Notes under the pieces: model-generated
The model's database searches: none
Seen by the model: only the letters and a program-made list of their open reading frames with translations
Told to the model about the DNA's origin: nothing
In this document: positions 24,296 through 32,433 of the stretch, piece after piece
Position numbering within the stretch: the first letter of the stretch is position 1
Layout of the letters: every line of letters starts with the position of its first letter
Program-made: the position numbers and the translations under genes
Source: Rhodospirillaceae bacterium
GTDB taxonomy: Bacteria > Pseudomonadota > Alphaproteobacteria > GCA-2731375
Reading direction: 5' to 3'
Length of the DNA: 36,867 nt
NCBI GenBank assembly: GCA_018667855.1
Contig: JABIRL010000158.1
Coordinates: forward strand, 1-36,867

Positions 24296-25282
24296 GTGGT
24301 GGGGCGCCTGCTTCGGCTTATCGGTGTTTTCTGCCTGCTTGCCCTGATCGCCGTCGGTACCGCGCTGGGCTGGGGCTATGCCCAATTCACCCGGCCCGGA
24401 CCCTCGGCGATGGACCGCGCCGTCGTTCTGGCCAAGGGCAGCGGACTACAGGAAATCGCGGCGCGGTTGGCCGGGTCCGGCGTAATTGCCCGCCCTTTGG
24501 TTTTTCGCATTGGCGTACGCCTTGGCAGGTGGTCGCGGGGCCTGCGCGCGGGCGAGTTCCGAATTCCCGCCCGCACCAGCATGCGCGACGTGGTCGCTAT
24601 TCTGCGCAAGGGTGAGACCATTGTGCGCCGGGTCACGGTGCCCGAGGGTCTCAGCAGCACCCGTATTGTCGCCCTGTTGGTTCAGACGGAAGGCTTACAA
24701 GGCACCATCCCTCAGATCCCCGGCGACGGCATGCTGCTGCCCGAGACCTACCATTTTTCCTATGGTGACGCGCGTACGGTGATGTTGGACCGCATGACCA
24801 CCGCCATGGAGAAAACCGTGGACAAGCTGTGGTCATCCCGACAGGCCGGTTTGCCTCTTGCCAGCCCGGGAGAGGCGGTCATTTTGGCCTCCATCGTGGA
24901 AAAAGAGACGTCATTACGCGAGGAACGGGCCCGGGTCGCCGGCGTCTTCATCAACCGCCTGCGACTGGGCATGCGCCTGCAATCGGACCCCACCGTGGTC
25001 TTCGGTCTGACGGGCGGACGCAAGCCCCTGGGCCGCGCGCTGCGCCGTGGCGACCTGGATCAGGCCACGGCCTATAACACCTACCGCATCCCGGGTCTGC
25101 CGCCGGGGCCCATCGCAAACCCGGGACGGGCCGCGCTGTATGCGGTGCTGCACCCGACGGCGGGCAAGGATCTCTACTTCGTCGCCGACGGCACGGGCGG
25201 CCATGCCTTTGCCGCGACCTTCGCGGAGCACAAGAGGAACGTCAAACGCTGGCGCCGCCTCGAAGCCGCCCGGGGCAAGTAA
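24296..25282 (+). CDS. mltG: Endolytic murein transglycosylase
   Basis: A 328-residue inner-membrane protein that cuts new glycan strands and so ends their growth. It has one N-terminal membrane helix (about 8-28), a LysM-like region, and the YceG catalytic domain with the proposed catalytic glutamate in A-S-I-V-E202-K-E-T, followed by F-I-N-R-L and L-Q-S-D-P-T-V. The start is GTG 24296 or the next codon, GTG 24299; neither has a clear ribosome site. It follows fabF as in many alphaproteobacteria. A 12-bp tandem duplication lies 2 nt after its stop. Confidence 0.93.
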   Translation: MVGRLLRLIGVFCLLALIAVGTALGWGYAQFTRPGPSAMDRAVVLAKGSGLQEIAARLAGSGVIARPLVFRIGVRLGRWSRGLRAGEFRIPARTSMRDVVAILRKGETIVRRVTVPEGLSSTRIVALLVQTEGLQGTIPQIPGDGMLLPETYHFSYGDARTVMLDRMTTAMEKTVDKLWSSRQAGLPLASPGEAVILASIVEKETSLREERARVAGVFINRLRLGMRLQSDPTVVFGLTGGRKPLGRALRRGDLDQATAYNTYRIPGLPPGPIANPGRAALYAVLHPTAGKDLYFVADGTGGHAFAATFAEHKRNVKRWRRLEAARGK

Positions 25283-25284
25283 CG

Positions 25285-25308
25285 CCAGATTCGTCCCCAG
25301 ATTCGTCC
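25285..25308 (+). repeat. 12-bp perfect tandem duplication after mltG
   Basis: CCAGATTCGTCC occurs twice in a row (25285-25296 and 25297-25308), starting 2 nt after the mltG stop codon TAA. Confidence 0.85.
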
Positions 25309-25333
25309 TTGTATACAATCCTTTTGTCGCTAT

Positions 25334-25410
25334 CCCTGGATTACCGGGTCAAGCCCGGCAATGACGATGCGTCACCCTGTCATGCCCGCGCCTTACGCGG
25401 GCATCCAGGG
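25334..25410. repeat. 77-bp palindromic intergenic element with terminal inverted repeats
   Basis: The ends CCCTGGAT (25334-25341) and ATCCAGGG (25403-25410) are perfect inverted repeats. Inside are two further hairpins: CCGGG/CCCGG around TCAAG, and ATGCCCGCG/CGCGGGCAT (25382-25390, 25396-25404) around CCTTA. Elements with the core CCGGGTCAAGCCCGG are common between genes in alphaproteobacteria. It lies between the convergent mltG and degP genes and may also act as a transcription stop. Confidence 0.75.
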
Positions 25411-25458
25411 CCATGGAGCCGCACGCCAATGTCCGCGGATTATCGCTCCGCCTGCGGT

Positions 25459-27015
25459 TTATTCCTTTTTCTCGTCTTTCTTCTTTTTCATTTCTTGCGG
25501 CTTGCCGTCAAGTTGCACGGCAACAAAGCGCTTGGTATTGGCGCGCTCGACCAGCAACAGGACGGTTTTAATCTTTTTCGTTGTGCGGGTTTTGTTGCTG
25601 TCGCGAATTTGCTTTATTTGTTTGGCGACATCCTTTGGCGATTCCACCGCGTTCTGCTGCACCTCAACGATCAGGTCCCCCGGTTGCAGGCCCTTCTGCG
25701 CGGCCGAGCTGTCGGCGGCGACTTCCAGCACCAACACCCCTTCTGCATCGTCATCAACCTTGAAGGTCTCCCGCGCCTCTTCGGTCAGGGCGGACAGGCG
25801 CATGCCCAGCAGTTCCACGTCCTTGGCCGGTTCGGGTTTGGCTTCTTCATCGACACTGGCGAGCTTGGCAGCGGTTTCCTCCATCTCGGCGATGGCGACT
25901 TCCAGGGTTTTCAGCGCGCCCTTGCGCCAGACTTCAACGTTCACGGTCTTGCCGATCAGGGTATTAGCGACAATGCGCGGCAGGGCCCGCATTTCGTCCA
26001 CTTCCTGATCGTCAAAGCGCAGGATCACATCACCTTGCTGAATGCCGGCCTTGCCGGCGGGGCCGTCATCGCCCACACCGGCCACCAAAGCGCCGGCAGC
26101 TTTTTCCATGCCAAGGCTCTCGGCGATTTCCTCGGTGACGGTTTGTATACGGACGCCCAGCCAGCCGCGGCGGGTGCGGCCGAATTCAGCCAACTGCTTG
26201 ATCACCCGATTGGCCAAGGTGGCGGGAATGGCGAAGCCGATACCGACACTGCCCCCCGTGGGCGAATAGATCGCGGTGTTGATGCCGATCACCTCGCCGT
26301 CCATATTGAACAATGGGCCGCCGGAATTGCCCCGGTTGATGGAGGCGTCGGTCTGAAAAAAATCATCGTAGGGTCCGGCATTGATATCCCGTCCCCGGGC
26401 GGAAATAATCCCGGCGGTAACGGAACCGCCCAACCCGAACGGATTGCCGATCGCCAGCACCCAATCTCCGACGCGGGATTTGCTTGAATCACCCCATTTC
26501 AACGCCGGCAGGTCCTTCTTCGGCTCGACCCGCAACAGGGCCAGGTCGGTCTTGGCGTCGCGCCCGACCAAAGTCGCTTTCAGACGGGTGCCATCGGACA
26601 GACGGACTGAGATTTCGTCCGCATCGGCGATCACATGATTGTTGGTCACCACCAGACCGGTTTTGTCGATGATAAAGCCGGAGCCCAGTGACGTGGCGCG
26701 CCGGGGGCCGCGGTTCTTGGGTCTGTTGCGTTCCAAAAATTCCTTGAAAAAATCCTCGAACGGAGAGCCGCGCGGCACCATGAATTCCGGCTGGTCCTTT
26801 TTCTCCGAACCCTTAACCACCTGGGTCGTCGAAATATTGACTACCGCCGGATACAGACTGGCGGCCAGATCCGCGAAACTGTCAGGCGCGCCGCGGGCCT
26901 GCCCAGTTACGGGCAACAGCAACAGGCCGATGGTGGCCGCCATTGCGGCCGCGGTTATTGCAACAGGCCGGGTCAGCGGCGTGGTCCGGAGACGGGAAAT
27001 TGTTGTGCCGATCAC
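25459..27015 (-). CDS. degP: DegP/Do family serine endoprotease
   Basis: A 518-residue periplasmic protease and chaperone. An N-terminal signal peptide or anchor (about 18-42, ending near A-R-G-A) is followed by a trypsin-like domain with H127, D157 and S231 (G-N-S-G-G-P-L), then two PDZ domains (about 285-385 and 405-500) and a Lys/Glu-rich tail. GTG 27015 follows AAGGAG at 8 nt. It lies downstream of hflK-hflC-DUF2065, a common envelope quality-control cluster in alphaproteobacteria, but 286 bp separate it from the DUF2065 gene, so it may have its own promoter. Confidence 0.95.
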   Translation of the reverse strand: MIGTTISRLRTTPLTRPVAITAAAMAATIGLLLLPVTGQARGAPDSFADLAASLYPAVVNISTTQVVKGSEKKDQPEFMVPRGSPFEDFFKEFLERNRPKNRGPRRATSLGSGFIIDKTGLVVTNNHVIADADEISVRLSDGTRLKATLVGRDAKTDLALLRVEPKKDLPALKWGDSSKSRVGDWVLAIGNPFGLGGSVTAGIISARGRDINAGPYDDFFQTDASINRGNSGGPLFNMDGEVIGINTAIYSPTGGSVGIGFAIPATLANRVIKQLAEFGRTRRGWLGVRIQTVTEEIAESLGMEKAAGALVAGVGDDGPAGKAGIQQGDVILRFDDQEVDEMRALPRIVANTLIGKTVNVEVWRKGALKTLEVAIAEMEETAAKLASVDEEAKPEPAKDVELLGMRLSALTEEARETFKVDDDAEGVLVLEVAADSSAAQKGLQPGDLIVEVQQNAVESPKDVAKQIKQIRDSNKTRTTKKIKTVLLLVERANTKRFVAVQLDGKPQEMKKKKDEKKE

Positions 27016-27034
27016 GAAGATTCTCCTTGAATGA

Positions 27035-27065
27035 GGCGCCCGGGGTTCGAAATCCCGGCGGCGCC
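27035..27065. other. tRNA T-arm-like hairpin in the degP leader
   Basis: On the plus strand GGCGCC (27035-27040) and GGCGCC (27060-27065) flank CGGGG-TTCGAAA-TCCCG, which has the 5-bp stem and 7-nt TTCGAAA loop of a tRNA T arm and is followed by a C-A. No D arm or anticodon arm is found upstream. It may be a chance hairpin in the degP 5' leader or the remnant of a tRNA 3' end. Confidence 0.35.
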
Positions 27066-27272
27066 AAATCTATTGGCTAAAGGTTTACTTCCCAATATGA
27101 CGCCATTCAAGTCGGTCGCCACCCCGGGTGCTGATCCGTGATTTCGGAAGCGAATGTGACAAAACCATGGCAGCGTTGAAAAATCATCCCTTCGCCGTTC
27201 AATTAAATCATCACTTCACTGTGAATTCAGAACTGAACCGCAACCAGCAACGGCAACGCAAGATCATCAGGC

Positions 27273-27308
27273 GCGGTCTACAATGCGGTCTACAGTGCGG
27301 TCTACAAG
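27273..27308 (-). repeat. 12-bp tandem triplication carrying the DUF2065 stop codon
   Basis: On the plus strand the units are GCGGTCTACAAT, GCGGTCTACAGT and GCGGTCTACAAG. On the coding strand each unit contains TAGACCGC; the first TAG (27304-27302) is the stop of the DUF2065 gene and the next two TAGs follow in the same frame at 12-bp steps. Confidence 0.9.
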
Positions 27309-27493
27309 AATGTCTTTACCATCCAGATGATGCCGACGCCAAAGGTCGCCGCGCCCAACCCGCTGATGCGCAGGGCATCGTCGGGCTGCTGCAGCATGAT
27401 CGCCATCATCCGTTTCATACCGCCCGGAAAGGCCGCATACAGGCCGCCTTCCAATGCCAAGATCAGGCCCACGACCAGCAGGACGTCGACCAT
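27302..27493 (-). CDS. DUF2065 (YjeT-like) small membrane protein
   Basis: A 63-residue protein with two hydrophobic helices (about 3-22 and 42-62) around G-G-L-Y-A-A-F-P-G-G-M-K-R-M and the G-L-G-A-A-T-F-G-V motif, matching DUF2065. Proteins of this family lie next to hflKC (E. coli yjeT is close to hflC) and have no defined function. It starts 20 nt after hflC on the same strand and is probably in the same operon. The stop codon lies in a 12-bp triplication. Confidence 0.88.
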   Translation of the reverse strand: MVDVLLVVGLILALEGGLYAAFPGGMKRMMAIMLQQPDDALRISGLGAATFGVGIIWMVKTFL

Positions 27494-27513
27494 GGCACGA
27501 AACCCCTGCCGCG

Positions 27514-28401
27514 CTACTCCTTGGCCTTGTCGCGCCGGCCCCGGCTATCGCCGAAATAGCTGAAGAAATCACTGTTCGGCGAAAGTACCATGGTCGTATC
27601 ACCCGATTGCAGGGCGGTGCGATAGGCCTGGAGCGAGCGGTAAAAGGCGAAGAATTCCGGATCCTTGGTGTAGGCGTCCGCGAACACCTTGTTTCGCAGG
27701 GCATCGCCTTCACCACGCATGATCTCGGATGACTTCTGCGCATCAGCCAGCAGAACCGTGCGTTGGCGGTCGGCCGTGGCGGTAATCTTCTGACTCCGCT
27801 CCGCGCCCTCGGCCCGGATCTCGGTGGCGATCCGCTTCCGTTCCGCCCGCATCAAATCATACACTGCCTGGCTGTTGGCTTCCGGCAGATCGGCGCGTTT
27901 GATGCGCACATCAATGATCTCGATGCCCAGTTTGCCGGCTTCATCATTCACCAGACCGCGAATTTCATGCATCAATTTGCTGCGCTCACCAGACAGCATG
28001 GTTTCCAGTTTCACCCGGCCGATAACGTTACGCAGGCTGGAATTGACGATCGGCGCCATGCGGTTGCGCGCCGTCACTTCATTATTGACGGTTTGATAGA
28101 ACTTCAACGGATCGGAGATCCGGAACCGGGCATAGGCGTCAACCACGATCCGCTTTTTGTCCGCCGCCACGGCCTCGACCGGCGGGGCGTCGAAATCCAA
28201 AATCCGTTTTTCCATGAACTGGACGTTCTGGACGAACGGCATTTTGAAATTGAGCCCCGAATTCTGAACGGTCTTTATGGGATTACCAAATTGCAGCAGC
28301 AGTGCCTGTTGGGTTTCATGCACGGCAAAAACGCTGCCGTAGCCGATCACGCCGATGACGACCAGGATGATGGCCAGTATTGTTGCGACATTCCGGTTCA
28401 T
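27514..28401 (-). CDS. hflC: Protease modulator HflC
   Basis: A 295-residue inner-membrane protein of the SPFH/stomatin family. With HflK it forms a large complex that surrounds and modulates the FtsH protease. It has an N-terminal membrane helix (about 5-25), the SPFH domain (V-H-E-T-Q-Q-A-L-L-L-Q-F-G start) and a long helical region with R-A-E-R-K-R-I-A. ATG 28401 overlaps the hflK stop (TGATG), so the two are translationally coupled. Confidence 0.97.
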   Translation of the reverse strand: MNRNVATILAIILVVIGVIGYGSVFAVHETQQALLLQFGNPIKTVQNSGLNFKMPFVQNVQFMEKRILDFDAPPVEAVAADKKRIVVDAYARFRISDPLKFYQTVNNEVTARNRMAPIVNSSLRNVIGRVKLETMLSGERSKLMHEIRGLVNDEAGKLGIEIIDVRIKRADLPEANSQAVYDLMRAERKRIATEIRAEGAERSQKITATADRQRTVLLADAQKSSEIMRGEGDALRNKVFADAYTKDPEFFAFYRSLQAYRTALQSGDTTMVLSPNSDFFSYFGDSRGRRDKAKE

Positions 28402-29534
28402 CAATTTGTCCCCGTATTGCGATTGGACTGTTTCTGCAATTCCGGCAAGGGCAGATAAGGCAGAACGCCCTGGCTGCCGCCTTCATTGTCGATCACGATT
28501 TTGTTGGTGCCCTGCAATACGACCTCCATGGTCTCCAGATACAGCCGCTTGCGGGTGACATCCGGGGCCAGTTTATATTCCTTTTGGATGGCCAGATAGC
28601 GGGAGACTTCACCCTCGGCCTGGGCCACGGTCTGTTTCTTGTAACCTTCGGCCTCTTGCAGAATGCGCTCCGCCTCGCCGCGGGCGCGGGGCAGGATGTC
28701 GTTGGAATAGGCCTGGGCCTCGTTCACCAACCGTTCCTCATCCGCGCGGGCCGCCTGCACATCGCGGAAGGAATCGATCACCGCTGATGGCGGATCGGCC
28801 TTGGCCAGCTTGACCTGTGTGATGACGATGCCGGCACCGTATTTATCCAGGGTAGTTTGCATCAAGCCTAGGGTCTGACGCTCAACCTCGTTCCGGCCTT
28901 CGGTCAGAACATCGACGATTTTGGATCGCCCGACCACTTCCCGCATGACGCTTTCCGCCACTGCCTTGACGGTATTTTCAGGCCGCTGGATGTTGAACAG
29001 GAACTTGCCCGCATGGCTGATCTGCCACAACACCGTGAAGTTGATGTCGACGATGTTTTCGTCACCGGTCAGCATCAGGCTTTCTTCCGGCAAATTACGC
29101 AGAGCCGATGAACGGCCGAAATCGCCGGAACTTTGAAAACCCACTTCCACCCTGTTGACGCGGGTCACCTTCGGCGTCAGAGCGCTTTCAATGGGTGAGG
29201 GCAGATGATAACGCAGGCCCGGCGATGTGGAACCGGTATATTTGCCAAAGCGCAGCACGACGCCCTGTTCATCGGGGCCGACCCGGTAGAAGCCCGACGC
29301 CAGCCAGGCCACGATCAGAACCAGGAATACGAGGATGATACCTCGCGCGCCCCAGTTGCCGCCCGGCAGAGCGCCTTTGAAGCGGTCCTGGCCCTTGCGC
29401 AGCAGCTCTTCCAGATTGGGTGGTTGTCCACCGCCGCCGCCGCCCTGTCCCCAGGGCCCCCGGCCACCACCTTGCCAGCCGCCGCCGCCTCCGCCGCCGC
29501 CACTACCACCACCGCCTTGATTGCTCCACGGCAT
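28401..29534 (-). CDS. hflK: FtsH protease activity modulator HflK
   Basis: A 377-residue partner of HflC. The N-terminus (2-36) is a Gly-rich cytosolic stretch with runs of eight and six Gly, followed by the membrane helix at about 65-82 and the SPFH domain (V-G-P-D-E-Q-G-V-V-L-R-F-G). The C-terminal helical region ends with N-R-N-T-G-T-N. Its Gly-rich start is normal for HflK. GGGGAA upstream of ATG 29534 fits a ribosome site. It is divergent from mrp. Confidence 0.97.
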   Translation of the reverse strand: MPWSNQGGGGSGGGGGGGGWQGGGRGPWGQGGGGGGQPPNLEELLRKGQDRFKGALPGGNWGARGIILVFLVLIVAWLASGFYRVGPDEQGVVLRFGKYTGSTSPGLRYHLPSPIESALTPKVTRVNRVEVGFQSSGDFGRSSALRNLPEESLMLTGDENIVDINFTVLWQISHAGKFLFNIQRPENTVKAVAESVMREVVGRSKIVDVLTEGRNEVERQTLGLMQTTLDKYGAGIVITQVKLAKADPPSAVIDSFRDVQAARADEERLVNEAQAYSNDILPRARGEAERILQEAEGYKKQTVAQAEGEVSRYLAIQKEYKLAPDVTRKRLYLETMEVVLQGTNKIVIDNEGGSQGVLPYLPLPELQKQSNRNTGTN

Positions 29535-29695
29535 AGAATTCCCCGTTTCGTTTGGTTCCGTCTAAAAAGACTTGCATTATTGTCAGAATACCCAGCCTGG
29601 CGCGTTGCCACGGCCTGCTAAGACGTTATATGACACCTTGCGGCCTTGGGCGCAACGGATGCGCAAACTTGAAATCAATTTGGGGAAAATAGGTA

Positions 29696-30781
29696 ATGGC
29701 GCGGGTAAGTGAAGACGAAGTGCGAGAGGCGTTGCGCCGCGTTGGTGATCCGGCCCGGGATGGCAATGTCGTGGATTTGGGAATGATCACCGGATTGGTG
29801 GTTCGTGACGGCAATGTGATGTTCTCCATCGAGATCGAGCCCGAACGCGCGGCGGAAATGGAAAGCCTGCGTCTGGCCTGCGAACAGGTGGTCGCGGGTC
29901 TGCCCGGCGCATTGTCCGTTACCGCGGTCCTGACGGCGGAACAGCCGCCGGCACCGCAACAACCGCCGCAACAGCCGCAACAGCCGCCCCAAATCGGCCG
30001 CCATGGCAGTGCGGGCGGTGGCAAGATGGACCTGCCCGGAATTGGCGCCGTGATCGCCGTTGCCTCCGGCAAGGGCGGCGTGGGCAAATCCACGGTGACG
30101 GTCAATCTGGCGGTAGCGCTCAGCCGATTGGGTCTGAAGGTGGGAATTCTGGATGCTGATATCTATGGTCCCTCCATGCCGCGCATGTTGGGTATTTCCG
30201 GGCAGCCACGATCAGATGGGGACAAGCTGGAGACCATGCGCGGGCATGGCGTTTCCTGCATGTCCATCGGCTTTCTTGTCGATCCCGATCAGCCGACGAT
30301 CTGGCGCGGTCCCATGGTCATGGGCGCGTTGGAGCAGTTATTGGGCGACGTCAATTGGGGCGAGCTGGACGTCATGCTGGTGGATATGCCCCCCGGCACC
30401 GGCGATGCGCAACTGACCATGGCGCAAAAAGTGCCCTTGAAGGGCGCGATTATCGTCTCCACGCCCCAGGACATCGCCCTGATCGATGCCCGCAAGGGCC
30501 TGAACATGTTCCGCCAGACGGAAGTTCCGGTCATGGGGATCATTGAAAACATGAGCTATTTTCACTGCCCCAGCTGCGGCGAACGGGCGGAGATATTCGG
30601 CCACGGCGGGGCACGGGAGACGGCGGCTGAGTTGGGCTGTGATTTCCTGGGCGAAATTCCCCTGCATATCAGCCTGCGGGAAACTTCCGATGCGGGGACG
30701 CCGATCACGGCATCCGATCCCGGCTCGGCCGAGGCTCAGGCTTTTATGAAAATCGCCGAACGGGTTCTGGCTGAGCTTTAG
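29696..30781 (+). CDS. mrp: Iron-sulfur cluster carrier protein Mrp/ApbC
   Basis: A 361-residue protein that binds and hands over Fe-S clusters. Residues 1 to about 82 are a MIP18-like domain, a Pro/Gln linker follows (83-99), and the P-loop ATPase has the deviant Walker A G-K126-G-G-V-G-K131-S-T. C291-x-x-C294 is the cluster-binding pair in the dimer. Length and domain order are normal. ATG 29696 has a weak AGG upstream. It is divergent from hflK and converges with cpdR. Confidence 0.96.
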   Translation: MARVSEDEVREALRRVGDPARDGNVVDLGMITGLVVRDGNVMFSIEIEPERAAEMESLRLACEQVVAGLPGALSVTAVLTAEQPPAPQQPPQQPQQPPQIGRHGSAGGGKMDLPGIGAVIAVASGKGGVGKSTVTVNLAVALSRLGLKVGILDADIYGPSMPRMLGISGQPRSDGDKLETMRGHGVSCMSIGFLVDPDQPTIWRGPMVMGALEQLLGDVNWGELDVMLVDMPPGTGDAQLTMAQKVPLKGAIIVSTPQDIALIDARKGLNMFRQTEVPVMGIIENMSYFHCPSCGERAEIFGHGGARETAAELGCDFLGEIPLHISLRETSDAGTPITASDPGSAEAQAFMKIAERVLAEL

Positions 30782-30802
30782 AGCGAAGCGGTTTCTAAGT
30801 TA

Positions 30803-30826
30803 GGCGGCCAATTAGGCCGCCAATTA
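30803..30826 (-). repeat. 12-bp tandem duplication with the cpdR stop codon; forms a 7-bp hairpin
   Basis: On the plus strand GGCGGCCAATTA (30803-30814) is followed by GGCCGCCAATTA (30815-30826) with one mismatch. On the cpdR strand this gives in-frame TAA stops at 30826 and 30814, and a third TAA follows at 30802. GGCGGCC and GGCCGCC also form a perfect 7-bp hairpin between the convergent mrp and cpdR genes; there is no T tract, so a terminator role is uncertain. Confidence 0.8.
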
Positions 30827-31183
30827 AGCTGCCAGGGTCTTGTCGATTTCGTCGACCACGTCGCGCAGGTGAAAGGGCTTTGAAAGTACCTTCGCGTCGG
30901 ACTGGGAGGTCTGGCGATTGCGCAGGGCAACGGCGGCAAATCCGGTGATGAACATGATGCGGATGGCCGGGTCCACGGCCACGGCGCGGCGGGCCAATTC
31001 GATACCGTCCATTTCCGGCATGACGATATCCGCCAGCAGCAGATCGAAGCGGCCTTCCGCCAGGACCGGCAGGGCTTCATCCCCCTGACCCACGGAGAAT
31101 ACGTCATGTCCTGCCCGTTCCAGGGCACGGCCTAGGAAGTGCCGCATGGAATCATCATCTTCCGCCAAAAGGATCTTCGCCAT
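30824..31183 (-). CDS. cpdR: CpdR-like single-domain response regulator
   Basis: A 119-residue receiver domain without an output domain. It has the acidic pair D9-D10, the phosphorylation site D52, T80 and K102 (L-S-K-P-F). The ending K-V-L-S-K-P-F-H-L-R-D-V-V-D-E-I is typical of CpdR. In Caulobacter, unphosphorylated CpdR directs ClpXP to degrade cell-cycle proteins and CckA-ChpT phosphorelay switches this off. ATG 31183 lies 5 nt after AGGA; ATG 31186 is the neighbouring alternative. The stop lies in a 12-bp tandem duplication. Confidence 0.9.
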   Translation of the reverse strand: MAKILLAEDDDSMRHFLGRALERAGHDVFSVGQGDEALPVLAEGRFDLLLADIVMPEMDGIELARRAVAVDPAIRIMFITGFAAVALRNRQTSQSDAKVLSKPFHLRDVVDEIDKTLAA

Positions 31184-31290
31184 CATCTTCCTCTAATCCC
31201 GCTCTTCGGCCAGCCGAGAGCGACCACACGCACAACCTCGCAAGCATACCCATGGTCGCGCCAGTCTGCACACACGATAGTCCGACATGC

Positions 31291-31328
31291 CTAGCAAAGT
31301 GTAAAGATACCGCTAGCAAAGTATTAAG
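31291..31328. promoter_or_regulatory. Direct repeat with 22-bp period between cpdR and the amidohydrolase gene
   Basis: CTAGCAAAGT occurs at 31291-31300 and 31313-31322. The match extends as CTAGCAAAGTGTAAAG against CTAGCAAAGTATTAAG (13 of 16 bases, the second ending at 31328). The two copies start 22 bp apart, about two helical turns, so one protein dimer or two monomers could bind the same face. It lies about 110 bp upstream of both divergent starts. Confidence 0.5.
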
Positions 31329-31442
31329 AAATTTCTCATTTCTCCCGGAATTTTGCGCGTTTGGCTCTATGGTTTTCTGCTCGGTGCATGCTAGCATTGC
31401 ATCACTGGGGAGCCGAATTGCGACAATATGGGGTTAACGCAC

Positions 31443-32372
31443 ATGCATGACACGGATGCTTTGCCGGCGCCTTACGATGTGGCCTCCCCCGTCCGGCAGC
31501 AGGTTGGACTGGTTTTTGCCTCGCCTCATAGCGGGCAGCACTATCCGGAAGATTTAATGGCCGCCACCGATCTGTCCAAGCTGTCATTGAGCCGCTCGGC
31601 CGATAATTTCGTCGATGAATTGTTTTCCGACGCGCCCGATCATGGCGCTCCGTTGCTGCGCGCCGCCTATGCCCGGGCCTATCTGGATTTGAATCGGGAG
31701 CCGTGGGAGCTGGACCCACAGATGTTTGACGAGGAACTGCCCGACCATGTCAACGGTACCTCGCTACGGGTGGCCGGCGGTCTGGGCACCATTCCCCGAC
31801 TGGCCGCAGACGGCAGCCGGATCTATCGTGACCATCTGGATTTCGCCGAGGTGCGTGAACGCCTGAACCGGGTCTATTTTCCCTATCATCATTGTTTGGC
31901 CCGCATGGTGGAAGACACGCAACTGGCGTTTGGTCACTGTGTGTTGATTGATTGTCATTCCATGCCGTCGGCGGGGGGCATGACGCCGGGTCGGGGCGAT
32001 GACATTCGCGTCGGCGATAGCGGTCGTGGAATTGGCCGCGATCAACGGGCCGACATTGTGCTGGGCGACCGATTTGGCACCGCCTGCGCCCCGGAACTGA
32101 TAGATTGCGCTTATCGCACATTGTCCGGTCTGGGTTTGCGGGTGCAACGCAATAATCCCTATGCGGGCGGTTTTACCACATATCATTACGGCCGGCCCGG
32201 CACCGGGGTTCATGCCCTGCAGATCGAGATCAACCGGCGCCTCTATATGGACGAGGTGCACGTCCGCCCGGCATCGGGCATGACACGTATGCGCGATGCC
32301 ATGTCGGCCCTGATCTCCGCCCTAAGCCACTTGCCGACAGCCTATTTCAAGACCCAGGAAGCGGCAGAATAG
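31443..32372 (+). CDS. N-formylglutamate amidohydrolase family protein
   Basis: A 309-residue protein of the N-formylglutamate amidohydrolase (HutG-like) family: S-P-H-S-G near the N-terminus, D-L-N-R-E-P-W-E-L-D, D-C-H-S-M-P-S in the middle and L-Q-I-E-I-N-R near the end, which carry the expected metal-binding and catalytic residues. No other histidine-degradation gene is nearby, so the true substrate may differ. ATG 31443 follows GGGGTT; ATG 31428 in the same frame is possible. Confidence 0.88.
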   Translation: MHDTDALPAPYDVASPVRQQVGLVFASPHSGQHYPEDLMAATDLSKLSLSRSADNFVDELFSDAPDHGAPLLRAAYARAYLDLNREPWELDPQMFDEELPDHVNGTSLRVAGGLGTIPRLAADGSRIYRDHLDFAEVRERLNRVYFPYHHCLARMVEDTQLAFGHCVLIDCHSMPSAGGMTPGRGDDIRVGDSGRGIGRDQRADIVLGDRFGTACAPELIDCAYRTLSGLGLRVQRNNPYAGGFTTYHYGRPGTGVHALQIEINRRLYMDEVHVRPASGMTRMRDAMSALISALSHLPTAYFKTQEAAE

Positions 32373-32433
32373 GCGAACTTGGCATGGTTCCTGCATCCCG
32401 TTAACCATAGAATTTGCAGGGACCCGTGGTGAA

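Noticed and set aside
25309-26487. 392-codon plus-strand frame opposite degP
   Set aside because: It begins in the palindromic element and mirrors the protease gene; no coding evidence.
31184-31442. CtrA-binding site upstream of cpdR
   Set aside because: Only single TTAA half-sites were found; no TTAA-N7-TTAA arrangement is present.
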